64,000 bases of DNA from Candidatus Eiseniibacteriota bacterium. Its GTDB lineage: Bacteria; Joyebacterota; Joyebacteria; Joyebacterales; Joyebacteraceae. The first letter of the stretch is position 1; the number at the start of each line of letters is the position of its first letter. Shown here piece by piece: positions 33,224-41,738 of the stretch. The translations under genes and the position numbers were made by a program. Under the pieces are notes generated by a model. It saw only the letters and a list, made by a program, of their open reading frames with translations. It did no database searches and had not been told where the DNA came from. The stretch covers positions 1 through 64,000 of the forward strand of contig JAUXGN010000006.1 of the NCBI GenBank assembly GCA_030622115.1, read 5' to 3'.

Positions 33224-34071
33224 TGGAGTCAAGGGTGAGGATCGCAGTCATCCGCTTTCCCGGAGTCAACTGCGAGGACGAGACCAAGAGGGCCGTGGAG
33301 AGTCAGGGGATGGATTGCGACATCCTGATGTGGAACGGACCGCGCGAGCGTCTGGCGGAATACGACGGGTACATACTGCCGGGCGGATTCACCTATCAGG
33401 ATCGCGTCCGAGCCGGAGCGATCGCTGCGAAGGACCGAATAGTAGACTGTCTCTTTGAGGAAGCGCAGGCCGGGAAGCCCGTCATCGGGATCTGCAATGG
33501 CGCACAGATCCTCATCGAGTCGGGGATGGTCCCAGGGATGACGCCGGGAAAGGTCGAGATGGGGCTCGCGCGCAACATCATGCCCGACAGAGACGGCTAC
33601 TATACCCGGTGGACCCACCTCAGAGTCGAATCGGACGCGTCATGTGTGACGTGGGCGATGAGCAGCCTCGACGTTACGTCCATCCCGACCGCGCATGCGG
33701 AGGGGAGGTTCGTGACGATCGACGAGGGATTGATCGACCGGCTGTTCGAGAACGGCCAGGTTGTGATGACGTATTCCGGAGCGAAGGGGGAGGCGGAACC
33801 CGCATTCCCGTACAATCCGAACGGGTCGACGCGCGGAATCGCGGCCGTGTCGAACTCATCCGGGAATGTTGTCGCGATGATGCCGCATCCCGAACGGGCT
33901 GCGTGGCTGTCTCAGGTCCCGGAATCTCTGTCTGGGCATTGGGGCGCCGAGAGACGCGGCGCCGCAGGCAGTCGCCGGATTCTGGCCGAGCCAGGCCCCG
34001 GAGGAGAGGTCTTCACGTCACTTCGGACATTCATAGTTGAACGACTGCGCGGGAGGGGTGGGGAAGCATGA
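33220..34071 (+). CDS. purQ: Phosphoribosylformylglycinamidine synthase glutaminase subunit PurQ
   Basis: Class I glutamine amidotransferase that supplies ammonia to PurL. It is 283 aa, longer than the usual ~230. Nucleophile Cys92 is in GICNGAQILIESG; the His-Glu pair is in MMPHPERA; the N-terminal RIAVIRFPGVNCEDET and LPGGFTYQDRVRAGA are typical. The extra length is mostly near the C-terminus (SQVPESLSGHWGAERRG). It overlaps both neighbours by ATGA. Confidence 0.93.
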   Translation: MMESRVRIAVIRFPGVNCEDETKRAVESQGMDCDILMWNGPRERLAEYDGYILPGGFTYQDRVRAGAIAAKDRIVDCLFEEAQAGKPVIGICNGAQILIESGMVPGMTPGKVEMGLARNIMPDRDGYYTRWTHLRVESDASCVTWAMSSLDVTSIPTAHAEGRFVTIDEGLIDRLFENGQVVMTYSGAKGEAEPAFPYNPNGSTRGIAAVSNSSGNVVAMMPHPERAAWLSQVPESLSGHWGAERRGAAGSRRILAEPGPGGEVFTSLRTFIVERLRGRGGEA

Positions 34072-34628
34072 TAGAGCGAGTCGTCCTGACGGTCGCCCTC
34101 AAGGTGACGGACAATGAGACCCTCTCAGCGCTCGAGGCGCTCCGGACGAAGATGGGCATGGCGGATTCCATTGTCGGTCTGGCCCGCGAGGTGCAGTGGG
34201 AACTCGATGTGGAGGCGGACTCACCGGAGTCCGCCCGCTGTGTCATTGCGGAGATCGTGGAGCGCACGAACGTGTTTCTGAATCCAAACAAACACCGGAG
34301 TACTCTGGCAAGCACGGCTCATGGCTACGACGGTCTGGATGACGACGAGGTTGCCATCCTCGTGACCGACCGCGATGGCGCCGAATCAGCGGCCGCTGTC
34401 GCTGCTGCCTCACGCATAGGTGTCATGGGACTCAGGAAGGCAAGTCGACGAATTCGGTGGCGCGTGCGACTGGCTGAGGCGCCGTCACCCGGAGATCCGG
34501 GACTTCTGCCGCTTCTGCGGAGAATCGGTGTTTCATCGGACCGCGGAACAGGCCTGTTCTCGAACCCTCACTCTCAGACCGCGCTCGTGGCGTTCCCTTG
34601 GGGCGACGAAAAGCCCTTGGACGCGTGA
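34068..34628 (+). CDS. Probable PurS-like FGAM synthase subunit with C-terminal extension
   Basis: A 186-aa protein not securely recognised by sequence. The first ~80 residues (VVLTVALKVTDNETLSALEAL..., EVQWELDVEADSPESARCVIAEIVERT, FLNPNKHR) have the size and alternating beta/alpha pattern of PurS, the small subunit a short-form PurL needs. The remaining ~100 residues (DEVAILVTDRDGAESAAAVAAA, then SDRGTGLFSNPHSQ) match no PurS known to me. It is ATGA-coupled to purQ, and no other purS is visible. The PurS role is inferred from position and size. Confidence 0.5.
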   Translation: MIERVVLTVALKVTDNETLSALEALRTKMGMADSIVGLAREVQWELDVEADSPESARCVIAEIVERTNVFLNPNKHRSTLASTAHGYDGLDDDEVAILVTDRDGAESAAAVAAASRIGVMGLRKASRRIRWRVRLAEAPSPGDPGLLPLLRRIGVSSDRGTGLFSNPHSQTALVAFPWGDEKPLDA

Positions 34629-34645
34629 CGGCAGCGTGGTATCTT
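34617..34645 (+). promoter_or_regulatory. Candidate promoter of the ferredoxin oxidoreductase operon
   Basis: TTGGAC (34617-34622) and TATCTT (34640-34645) with a 17-base spacer, at the very end of the PurS-like gene and about 60 bases before the ferredoxin start. Confidence 0.45.
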
Positions 34646-34703
34646 CACAAGGCTATGGTAATCTCAGGAGTCACATCTAACCCGTGAGTCAAGGAGGTTA
34701 GGA

Positions 34704-34907
34704 GTGCCAAGAATAGAGTTCGACGTCGACCGGTGCAAGGGTTGCGGTTTCTGCATAGAGGCCTGCCCGCAGAAGATCCTCAGATTGAGGGAGGGCTTCA
34801 ACAAGATGGGGGTCCGCCCCGCCGAGATCTTCGAGCCCGACAAGTGCACCGGGTGCACCTTCTGCGCGATCATGTGTCCGGATCTTGTCATCGAGGTATT
34901 CAAGTAG
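34704..34907 (+). CDS. korD: 4Fe-4S ferredoxin subunit of 2-oxoacid:ferredoxin oxidoreductase
   Basis: A 67-aa dicluster ferredoxin with two CxxCxxCxxxC sets (CKGCGFCIEACPQK and CTGCTFCAIMCPDL). It is the delta subunit that carries electrons from the TPP enzyme. The start is GTG 34704 after two GGAG motifs. It precedes the alpha, beta and gamma genes in the order typical of KorDABC/VorDABC complexes. Confidence 0.92.
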   Translation: MPRIEFDVDRCKGCGFCIEACPQKILRLREGFNKMGVRPAEIFEPDKCTGCTFCAIMCPDLVIEVFK

Positions 34908-34963
34908 ACGGTCTTGAAGGAGACGTTTTTCCGTAGAGACCACGCGTTCGGGAGGGGCTTGGC

Positions 34964-36052
34964 ATGAGTGAAAGGGTATTGATGAAGGGCAACGAGGCCA
35001 TTGGTGAGGCCGCCGTTCAGGCGGGTTGCCAGTGCTACTTCGGTTACCCCATCACGCCGCAGAACGAACTCACGGCCTACATGTCGAAGAGAATGCTCGA
35101 AGAGGGCAGGGTCTTCATTCAGAGCGAGAGTGAGATCGCGGCTATCAACATGTGTTTTGGTGCTGCTGCCGTCGGTGTCAGAACGATGACGTCGTCGTCA
35201 GGACCAGGTATCAGTCTCAAGCAGGAAGGTATCTCGTACGTCGCCGGCGCCGAGCTGCCGCTCTTTTTTGTGAACGTGATGAGGGGTGGTCCCGGTCTCG
35301 GCAACATCGCGCCGTCACAGGCCGACTACTTCCAATGCACGAAGGGCGGCGGACACGGTGACTACAGGGTCATAGTCTATGCACCGAGCGACGTGCAGGA
35401 ACAATACGACTACACGATGCTCGGCTTTGACCTCGCCGACAGGTATCGTATTCCGGTGCTGCTGGCGACGGACGGTATCCTCGGGCAGATGATGGAGCCG
35501 CTGGTTCTCAAGAAGTACAAGGATCCCGGCGATCTGCCATCAAAGGAGGCCTGGAGACTTGGCGATCCAGCCACCAAGGAGCCGATCTGGATAACATCAG
35601 TTCGTCTCGGTGAGGGGGAGCTTGAGGAGCACAACTTCAAGCTTCAGAAGAAGTACGAGGAGATAGCCGAGAAGGAGGTGCGATTCGAGGAGATCTCCCT
35701 GGACGATGCCGACATCGTCATGGTCGCCTACGGGACATCGGCAAGAGTTGCTAGATCGGCCATGGAGATGGCCCGGGCTGAGGGCATCAAGGCTGGGCTC
35801 CTTCGTCCGATCACGCTCTGGCCTTTCCCCGAGAAACGCCTTCGCGAGATCGCCGACAAGGTCGACAACATGCTGGCGGTCGAGATGAGCCTCGGGCAGA
35901 TGTGGGAGGATGTCCGATTGGCGGTTTGCGGCGCGTGCCGCGTTCACCTGCACGGCAGAACGGCGGGCGGTGTCCCAGAGGAGACCGCGATTGTCGATCA
36001 GATCAGGAAGATCATGAACTCGAAAGGTGACGAGATCATCAGGAACTTCTAG
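34964..36052 (+). CDS. korA: 2-oxoacid:ferredoxin oxidoreductase, alpha subunit
   Basis: A 362-aa alpha subunit, with VLMKGNEAIGEAAVQAGCQC, YFGYPITPQNELTAYM, RTMTSSSGPGISLKQEGISY and a C-terminal transketolase-like domain (VMVAYGTSARVARSAMEMAR). It oxidatively decarboxylates a 2-oxoacid, making acyl-CoA and reduced ferredoxin. The architecture fits 2-oxoglutarate (Kor) or branched-chain (Vor) enzymes; the substrate cannot be fixed from sequence alone. Confidence 0.9.
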   Translation: MSERVLMKGNEAIGEAAVQAGCQCYFGYPITPQNELTAYMSKRMLEEGRVFIQSESEIAAINMCFGAAAVGVRTMTSSSGPGISLKQEGISYVAGAELPLFFVNVMRGGPGLGNIAPSQADYFQCTKGGGHGDYRVIVYAPSDVQEQYDYTMLGFDLADRYRIPVLLATDGILGQMMEPLVLKKYKDPGDLPSKEAWRLGDPATKEPIWITSVRLGEGELEEHNFKLQKKYEEIAEKEVRFEEISLDDADIVMVAYGTSARVARSAMEMARAEGIKAGLLRPITLWPFPEKRLREIADKVDNMLAVEMSLGQMWEDVRLAVCGACRVHLHGRTAGGVPEETAIVDQIRKIMNSKGDEIIRNF

Positions 36053-36063
36053 GAGGAACGTCT

Positions 36064-36810
36064 GTGGAACGCATATTCACTATGCCGGAGGCGATGAAGC
36101 CCGAACAGACGCTCTATTGTCCGGGTTGCGGGCACGGCATCATTCATCGGTTGGTCGCCGAACTCGTTGACGAGTTTGGCATCAGGGACCGCACCATCGG
36201 GATAGCTCCGGTGGGATGTTCGGTCTTTGCCGACAAGTATTGGAACTTCGATGTCATTTCGGCAGCACATGGCCGCGCGCCTGCGGTGGCCACTGGGATG
36301 AAGCGGGGAAGGCCCGACAGCTTCGTGATCTGCTATCAGGGTGACGGTGATCTCGCAGCGATCGGTACCGCTGAGACGATTCACGCGGCGAATCGCGGGG
36401 AGCACTTCGTAACCGTGTTTGTCAACAACGCCATCTACGGCATGACGGGTGGCCAGATGGCGCCGACGACGCTTGTGGGACAGAGGTCGATGACGTGTCA
36501 GCTCGGACGGGACCCGGCGATCATGGGATATCCGATCCGCGTCTGCGAACTCCTGAAGGATCTGCCGGGCGTCGCTTTCATGGCTCGCGGCTCTGTTGAC
36601 TCACCAAAGAACGTCCTGAAGACGAAGAAGTACCTCAAGAAGGCGTACAGTAATGTGCTCGAAGGCAAGGGCTACAGCTTCGTCGAGATAGTGTCGACCT
36701 GCCCGACCAACTGGGGCATGACGCCGGTGAAGGCACTCGAGTGGCTTCGTGAAAACATGCTTGAGCACTACGAACTCGGCGTGTTCCGTGACTGCGACGC
36801 TGAGGCGTAG
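36064..36810 (+). CDS. korB: 2-oxoacid:ferredoxin oxidoreductase, beta (TPP-binding) subunit
   Basis: A 248-aa TPP-binding subunit. The pyrophosphate-binding pattern QGDGDLAAIGTAE...NNAIYGMTGGQMAPTT is clear, and the N-terminal LYCPGCGHGIIHRL carries conserved cysteines. The start is GTG 36064 after GGAGGAACG. It is between the alpha and gamma genes. Confidence 0.92.
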   Translation: MERIFTMPEAMKPEQTLYCPGCGHGIIHRLVAELVDEFGIRDRTIGIAPVGCSVFADKYWNFDVISAAHGRAPAVATGMKRGRPDSFVICYQGDGDLAAIGTAETIHAANRGEHFVTVFVNNAIYGMTGGQMAPTTLVGQRSMTCQLGRDPAIMGYPIRVCELLKDLPGVAFMARGSVDSPKNVLKTKKYLKKAYSNVLEGKGYSFVEIVSTCPTNWGMTPVKALEWLRENMLEHYELGVFRDCDAEA

Positions 36811-36874
36811 AGCCGGGCGGTCCGAGCGCGCGAGTATCTGAAGCGGCGGACACGGCCGACAGGGGAGACTTCGA

Positions 36875-37411
36875 ATGGTAAGCAAGATCAGATGTGCCGG
36901 TTTCGGAGGTCAGGGCATCGTCCTCATGGGGAAGCTCCTGGCTCAGGCCGGCATGATGGAAGACAAGCACACGACGTTTTTCCCGCAGTACGGGGCGGCC
37001 ATGCGTGGGGGAACGGCCAACTGCTCGGTGGTCGTGTCGGATGATGCAATTGCTTCACCGATGGCGCAGGAGCCTGATGTCGTTCTCATCATGAACGGTC
37101 CTTCTCTGGACAAGTTCGAGCCCGCCGTTCGTCCCGGAGGCTGGATCTTCTACAATACGTCCCTGATCGACCGCGAGGTCGAGCGCGACGATGTGGAGGT
37201 CTTCAAGGTTGCGGCGAACGAGTTGGCCGATGAGGTCGGAAGCACTCGTTCCGCCAACATGGTGATGCTTGGGGCCTTTGCCGGGAAGCTTGGCACCGTG
37301 AGCGTTGAGGCGCTTCTCGGCTCGCTCGACGTGATGCTCACGGGCAAGGGTGACAAGATCATGAACTTGAATAGGGAGGCGATGAAGCGCGGCGCCGCTC
37401 TTGCCGAGTAA
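36875..37411 (+). CDS. korC: 2-oxoacid:ferredoxin oxidoreductase, gamma subunit
   Basis: A 178-aa gamma subunit with the conserved RCAGFGGQGIVLMGKLLAQAG start, FPQYGAAMRGGTANCSVVVS and SANMVMLGAFAGK. It completes the delta-alpha-beta-gamma operon. A 64-base gap separates it from the beta gene. Confidence 0.93.
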   Translation: MVSKIRCAGFGGQGIVLMGKLLAQAGMMEDKHTTFFPQYGAAMRGGTANCSVVVSDDAIASPMAQEPDVVLIMNGPSLDKFEPAVRPGGWIFYNTSLIDREVERDDVEVFKVAANELADEVGSTRSANMVMLGAFAGKLGTVSVEALLGSLDVMLTGKGDKIMNLNREAMKRGAALAE

Positions 37412-37489
37412 CAGCGTGTGTTCGGTGGCGATTCTGTTCTCTCGATCTCCCGGCAGCGTCTCCTCGGCGCGCCAGGCAGGTTCTGACGC

Positions 37490-40087
37490 ATGAGCGAACT
37501 CTACGAGAAGCTCGAGCGCGAGGTTCTGCCGCTGGTCATGAGGCCCAGCCGCTACATCGGGGGCGAGAGGAATGTCCCCGCGCGTGAGATCGGGGATGTC
37601 GAACTCGAGTTCCTGTTCGCGTTCCCTGATGTGTACGAGATCGGGATGTCGCACCTTGGGATCAAGGTGCTGTACGACATTCTCAATCGAAGGCGAGACA
37701 CAGCGGCCGAGCGCTCTTTTGCGCCGTGGATGGACATGGAGAAGCTGATGCGGGAGAGGGATATCCCGCTCTACTCCATGGAGAGCCATAGACCGGCGCG
37801 TGACTTCGACGTCATCGGCTTCACTCTCCAGTACGAACTTCACTACACGACGATTCTCGCAATGATCGATCTCGCCGGGATCCCCGTGCGGTCGGCCGAC
37901 CGAGGCGAGGGTGACCCCCTCATTCTTGCCGGAGGCCCCTGCGCGTTCAATCCTGAGCCGATGGCTGCGTTTCTTGATCTCGTGCTTGTCGGTGACGGCG
38001 AGAGCGCGGTTCTGGATCTGGCCGACCTCCTGATCTCGTGTCGCAGGGACGGGCTTTCGAGAGACGAGACGCTTGTGCGAGCGGCCGGGATCCCGGGGAT
38101 CTACGTTCCTTCACTCTACGAGGCTTCCTACGAAAACGGCCGCTACGTGGCGACGCGTCCGGTGAATCCCAAGGCTCCCGAGCGTGTGGCGAGACGCGTG
38201 GAGGAATCTCTCAATGGGGCGGGCCACCCGGCCTGCCCGGTGGTTCCTATTACTGAGATCGCTCACGACCGCCTCACACTCGAGATCATGCGGGGGTGCA
38301 CACGCGGCTGTCGCTTCTGCCAGGCGGGCATGGTGACCCGTCCCGTGCGCGAGCGTCCGGTGAACGATCTCGTTGCGCTGGCCATGGAGGGCCTGGCGTC
38401 GACGGGCTACGATGAGATTTCACTCATGTCCCTTTCCACGTCGGACTATTCCGGACTCGGCGAACTCGTTGCGACTCTCAACGAGAAGCTCTTCGATCGT
38501 CGCGTCAGCATCGCTCTTCCCTCACTGAGAGCGGACCGTTTCGGGCTCGACATCGCCTCAGGAATAGGGAAGGTGCGCCGGGCCGGTCTCACGTTCGCTC
38601 CGGAGGCAGGCAGCGCGCGGCTGAGGGACGTCATCAACAAGAACGAGAGCGAGGAGAGCATCCTGAAGACCGTGGATGTCGCGTTCTCCGCGGGCTGGAA
38701 TCGCATCAAGCTCTATTTCATGATAGGGCTTCCCACCGAGACGGAGGAGGACGTCCGCGCGATAGCCTCACTTGTTCGACGCGTTCGCTCTGTGGCCAGA
38801 GCCGTCAACAAGGGAGCGAAGCTCAATGTGTCGATCTCTCCATTTGTGCCCAAGGTGGGGACGCCGTTTCAGTGGGAATCCCAGGATGGCAGGGCCGACA
38901 TCCTCGCCAAGGAGGAGCTTCTTCGGCAGCTTCTCAGAATCAAGGGCGTGAAGTACTCCCTGAGGGACCCCGACGTCTCGGTTCTGGAAGGAGTCTTCGC
39001 GCGCGGGGACAGGCGACTGGGTTCCGTTGTGGAAGCCGCGTTCAGATTGGGAGCGAGGCTCGAAGGATGGACGGAGGGATTCGACAACAGCATATGGGAG
39101 CGCGCGTTCGAAGAGACGGGCATAGATCCGCTCTCGTACGCAGGCTCGATCGACAACGAAGCGCCCCTCTACTGGGATCATATCTCGAACGGGCCGTCGA
39201 AGGAGTTCCTCTTGTCGGAGCGCGGAAAGGCGCGCAATGCGATCGTTACACCCGATTGTCGGGATTCGGGGTGCTTTGATTGCGGCGCCTGTGGCGAGGA
39301 AGGACGTTCGTCGCGGGAGATGCCTGCCAGACCCGAGCCTGCCGAGCAGAAGCACAGTGCTACGCTCTTCGGCCGGCGGACGAGGAAGCCGCGGGGGACG
39401 AACGGAAGTGGAGAGAAGTGGCGCATCCGGTACGCGAAGGAGAGCGAACTCAGATTCATCTCGCATCTCGATATCGTCCGGGCAGTCAACAGGGCGGTGA
39501 CCGCTTCAGGGCTTGCCATCGCCTTCTCTCATGGATTCAATCCGCATCCGAAGATCTCGTTTGGGCCGTCGCTTCCAGTGGGCACAACGGGCGAGGCCGA
39601 GGTCTTCGATATCGAGCTTGTGCGGGCTCAGAGCGCGGAGGAGGTGCGGGAACGGCTGTCGGCGGGCCTCCCAGTGGGACTCCGCATCGTCGCGATCTCA
39701 CCGCTTCAGTCGCGAGCTTCCGCATCATCGGACGCAGTTGCTGCGCGCTACGCACTGAGCGACGTGGCATGCCTCAAGGGCCTCGCGATCTCAGAGATAG
39801 AGACCCGGATCGCGGCGCTTCGCGGTATGAGGAACGTTGAAGTTGAACGGCGTGGCAAGAAGAAGGTCGTCACACCGAGTGAGCAGATTATGGAATTGCG
39901 CCTGATCGAGGAAGATCCAGTGGTTCTGGGGCTCGTGCTTGCCATGGGAAAGAAGGGCGCGATGCAGCCTGCAGACGTGCTGTTTCTCCTGTGTGACGGA
40001 GGAGAGAATGTGGCGCTGGCCCGCATACATAGAATGGAGCTTCTGAGGAGCCGCATTGTGAATGGTCCTGGTCTCGAGAGGCTCTGA
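37490..40087 (+). CDS. B12-binding-type radical SAM protein fused to DUF2344
   Basis: An 865-aa fusion. Residues 1-~600 match the TIGR03960-type radical SAM family: a cobalamin-binding-like N-terminal part (EIGMSHLGIKVLYDIL; ILAGGPCAFNPEPMAAF) and the radical SAM core with Cys270, Cys274 and Cys277 in CTRGCRFCQAG, then FAPEAGSARLRDVINK. Residues from ~640 are a DUF2344/TIGR03936 domain (WRIRYAKESELRFISHLD, FSHGFNPHPKISFGP). Function is unknown but it is repeatedly found beside rng, rplU and rpmA, hinting at ribosome or RNA modification. rng follows here. Confidence 0.88.
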   Translation: MSELYEKLEREVLPLVMRPSRYIGGERNVPAREIGDVELEFLFAFPDVYEIGMSHLGIKVLYDILNRRRDTAAERSFAPWMDMEKLMRERDIPLYSMESHRPARDFDVIGFTLQYELHYTTILAMIDLAGIPVRSADRGEGDPLILAGGPCAFNPEPMAAFLDLVLVGDGESAVLDLADLLISCRRDGLSRDETLVRAAGIPGIYVPSLYEASYENGRYVATRPVNPKAPERVARRVEESLNGAGHPACPVVPITEIAHDRLTLEIMRGCTRGCRFCQAGMVTRPVRERPVNDLVALAMEGLASTGYDEISLMSLSTSDYSGLGELVATLNEKLFDRRVSIALPSLRADRFGLDIASGIGKVRRAGLTFAPEAGSARLRDVINKNESEESILKTVDVAFSAGWNRIKLYFMIGLPTETEEDVRAIASLVRRVRSVARAVNKGAKLNVSISPFVPKVGTPFQWESQDGRADILAKEELLRQLLRIKGVKYSLRDPDVSVLEGVFARGDRRLGSVVEAAFRLGARLEGWTEGFDNSIWERAFEETGIDPLSYAGSIDNEAPLYWDHISNGPSKEFLLSERGKARNAIVTPDCRDSGCFDCGACGEEGRSSREMPARPEPAEQKHSATLFGRRTRKPRGTNGSGEKWRIRYAKESELRFISHLDIVRAVNRAVTASGLAIAFSHGFNPHPKISFGPSLPVGTTGEAEVFDIELVRAQSAEEVRERLSAGLPVGLRIVAISPLQSRASASSDAVAARYALSDVACLKGLAISEIETRIAALRGMRNVEVERRGKKKVVTPSEQIMELRLIEEDPVVLGLVLAMGKKGAMQPADVLFLLCDGGENVALARIHRMELLRSRIVNGPGLERL

Positions 40088-40097
40088 GTTCGCACGC

Positions 40098-40126
40098 TTG
40101 AAGGCCGGGGCTTGACCGACTATAAT
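40098..40126 (+). promoter_or_regulatory. Sigma-70 promoter of rng
   Basis: TTGAAG (40098-40103), 17-base spacer, consensus TATAAT (40121-40126). Transcription would start near 40133, past the ATG at 40125, which supports GTG 40206 as the true rng start and implies a leader of about 70 bases. Confidence 0.6.
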
Positions 40127-40205
40127 GAAGATGTTGACAGAGAAGGAAATCGCAAGCTCGGTCGACCAACTCAGGCCGAGATCAAGCACCAATGACAGGA
40201 GACAT

Positions 40206-41738
40206 GTGCACAAGGAAATCGTAGTCAACGACACGCCTGCCGAGACCAGGATAGCGATCCTGGAGGATCACAAGCTTGTCGAAGTTATGGCGGAGGCCGG
40301 AGAGGGCGGGCGGATCGTAGGCGACATCTACAAGGGTCGCGTGGGCGCTGTTCTCCCCGGGATGCAGGCGGCATTCATCGATATCGGGATGGAGAAGAGC
40401 GCCTTCCTGCACGTCTCGGACATGCGTGATATGGTTGGAGTCCTCGTCGGTGCGGATGGACTCGAGGTCGAGGACGGGAAGCGTCCGGACGCACCAAGCG
40501 CGCCGATCCAGGATCTCCTCAAGAAGGGCCAGGAGATCGTCGTACAGGTGACCAAGGAGCCGATCAGCACCAAGGGACCGCGCGTTACATCGCAGATATC
40601 GATTCCGGGGAGATTCATGGTGCTCGTGCCCTATTCGGGAACCGTCGGCGTTTCGAGGAAGATCGAGTCCCCTGAGGAGCGGGATCGCCTGAAGGAGATC
40701 GCGCGCGAAGTCCGACCTCCGTGGGGGGGCTTCATCGTTCGCACCGTCGCGGAGGGGGCCAGCAAGCGTCAGATCAAGCGCGATGCCAAGTACCTCACGA
40801 AGCTGTGGCGTCGCGTTCACTCGGATGCTGAAAAGGCCGTGGCGCCATCGCTCGTACACAGGGAGATGGGTCTGACTGCCGGTCTCGTTCGGGACATCTT
40901 CTCATCAGATGTTGATCGACTGATAATCGACTCGAGGAAGGGTTACAAGGAGATCGCAGCCTACATCCGGATGGTTGCGCCGGAGCTCAAGTCCCGGCTG
41001 GAACTCCACAAGGACAGCGTGCCCATCTTCGATGCTCTCGGCATCGAGGTGGAGATCGAGAAGACCTTCCGCCGCAAGGTCTTCTTCAAGAAGGGTGGCT
41101 ACATAGTCATCGACCATACGGAAGCTCTTATCTCGGTCGATGTCAACACCGGGCGCTACACAGGGAAGAAGAACCAGGAGGAGACCATCCTCCGGACGAA
41201 CCTGGAGGCGGCCCGTGAGATCGGCAGGCAGCTCAGGCTCAGGGACATCGGTGGGATAATCGTCATCGATTTCATCGATATGCAGTCGGAATCCAACCGG
41301 AACAAGGTTGTTCAGGAGCTGAAGAGAATCCTGTCCAGGGACCGTGCCCGGAGCAAGGTCTTTCCGATAGGGGAACTTGGCCTCGTGCGCATGACGCGAC
41401 AGCGGGTCCGCCCGACCCTCCTGCACCTGTACAGTGATCCCTGCCCCTGCTGCGACGGCACGGGGAAGGTTCCGTCGCTGGACGCAACCATGCTGGCGAT
41501 TGAGAGAGCGGTGCGGAGGATCGTGACATCGAGGAGGGACAGGAAGCTTAACCTGGAGGTCTCTCCGGAGATCGCAGTGCACATTCTCACCGACAAAGAC
41601 AGTCGCCTCCGCCAGCTGGAGCGTGAGACGGGGCACCCGATCGAGATCAGAGACAACGATGACTTCGATCGAGAGGAGTTCAAGATCCTCTCCACGAGAA
41701 CCGGCAAGGAACTCGTGTCCGAGGTGAGGGATGACTAG
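40206..41738 (+). CDS. rng: Ribonuclease G/E
   Basis: Endoribonuclease that matures 16S rRNA and degrades mRNA. It is 510 aa, of RNase G size, lacking the long RNase E tail. An S1 domain (GDIYKGRVGAVLPGMQAAFIDIG) is followed by catalytic metal-site segments VDVNTGRYTGKKN and IVIDFIDMQSESNRNKV (about residue 357), and the zinc-link CPCCDGTGK. GTG 40206 follows AGGAGA and gives the usual HKEIVVNDTPAETRIAIL beginning; the ATG at 40125 lies inside the promoter. Confidence 0.92.
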   Translation: MHKEIVVNDTPAETRIAILEDHKLVEVMAEAGEGGRIVGDIYKGRVGAVLPGMQAAFIDIGMEKSAFLHVSDMRDMVGVLVGADGLEVEDGKRPDAPSAPIQDLLKKGQEIVVQVTKEPISTKGPRVTSQISIPGRFMVLVPYSGTVGVSRKIESPEERDRLKEIAREVRPPWGGFIVRTVAEGASKRQIKRDAKYLTKLWRRVHSDAEKAVAPSLVHREMGLTAGLVRDIFSSDVDRLIIDSRKGYKEIAAYIRMVAPELKSRLELHKDSVPIFDALGIEVEIEKTFRRKVFFKKGGYIVIDHTEALISVDVNTGRYTGKKNQEETILRTNLEAAREIGRQLRLRDIGGIIVIDFIDMQSESNRNKVVQELKRILSRDRARSKVFPIGELGLVRMTRQRVRPTLLHLYSDPCPCCDGTGKVPSLDATMLAIERAVRRIVTSRRDRKLNLEVSPEIAVHILTDKDSRLRQLERETGHPIEIRDNDDFDREEFKILSTRTGKELVSEVRDD

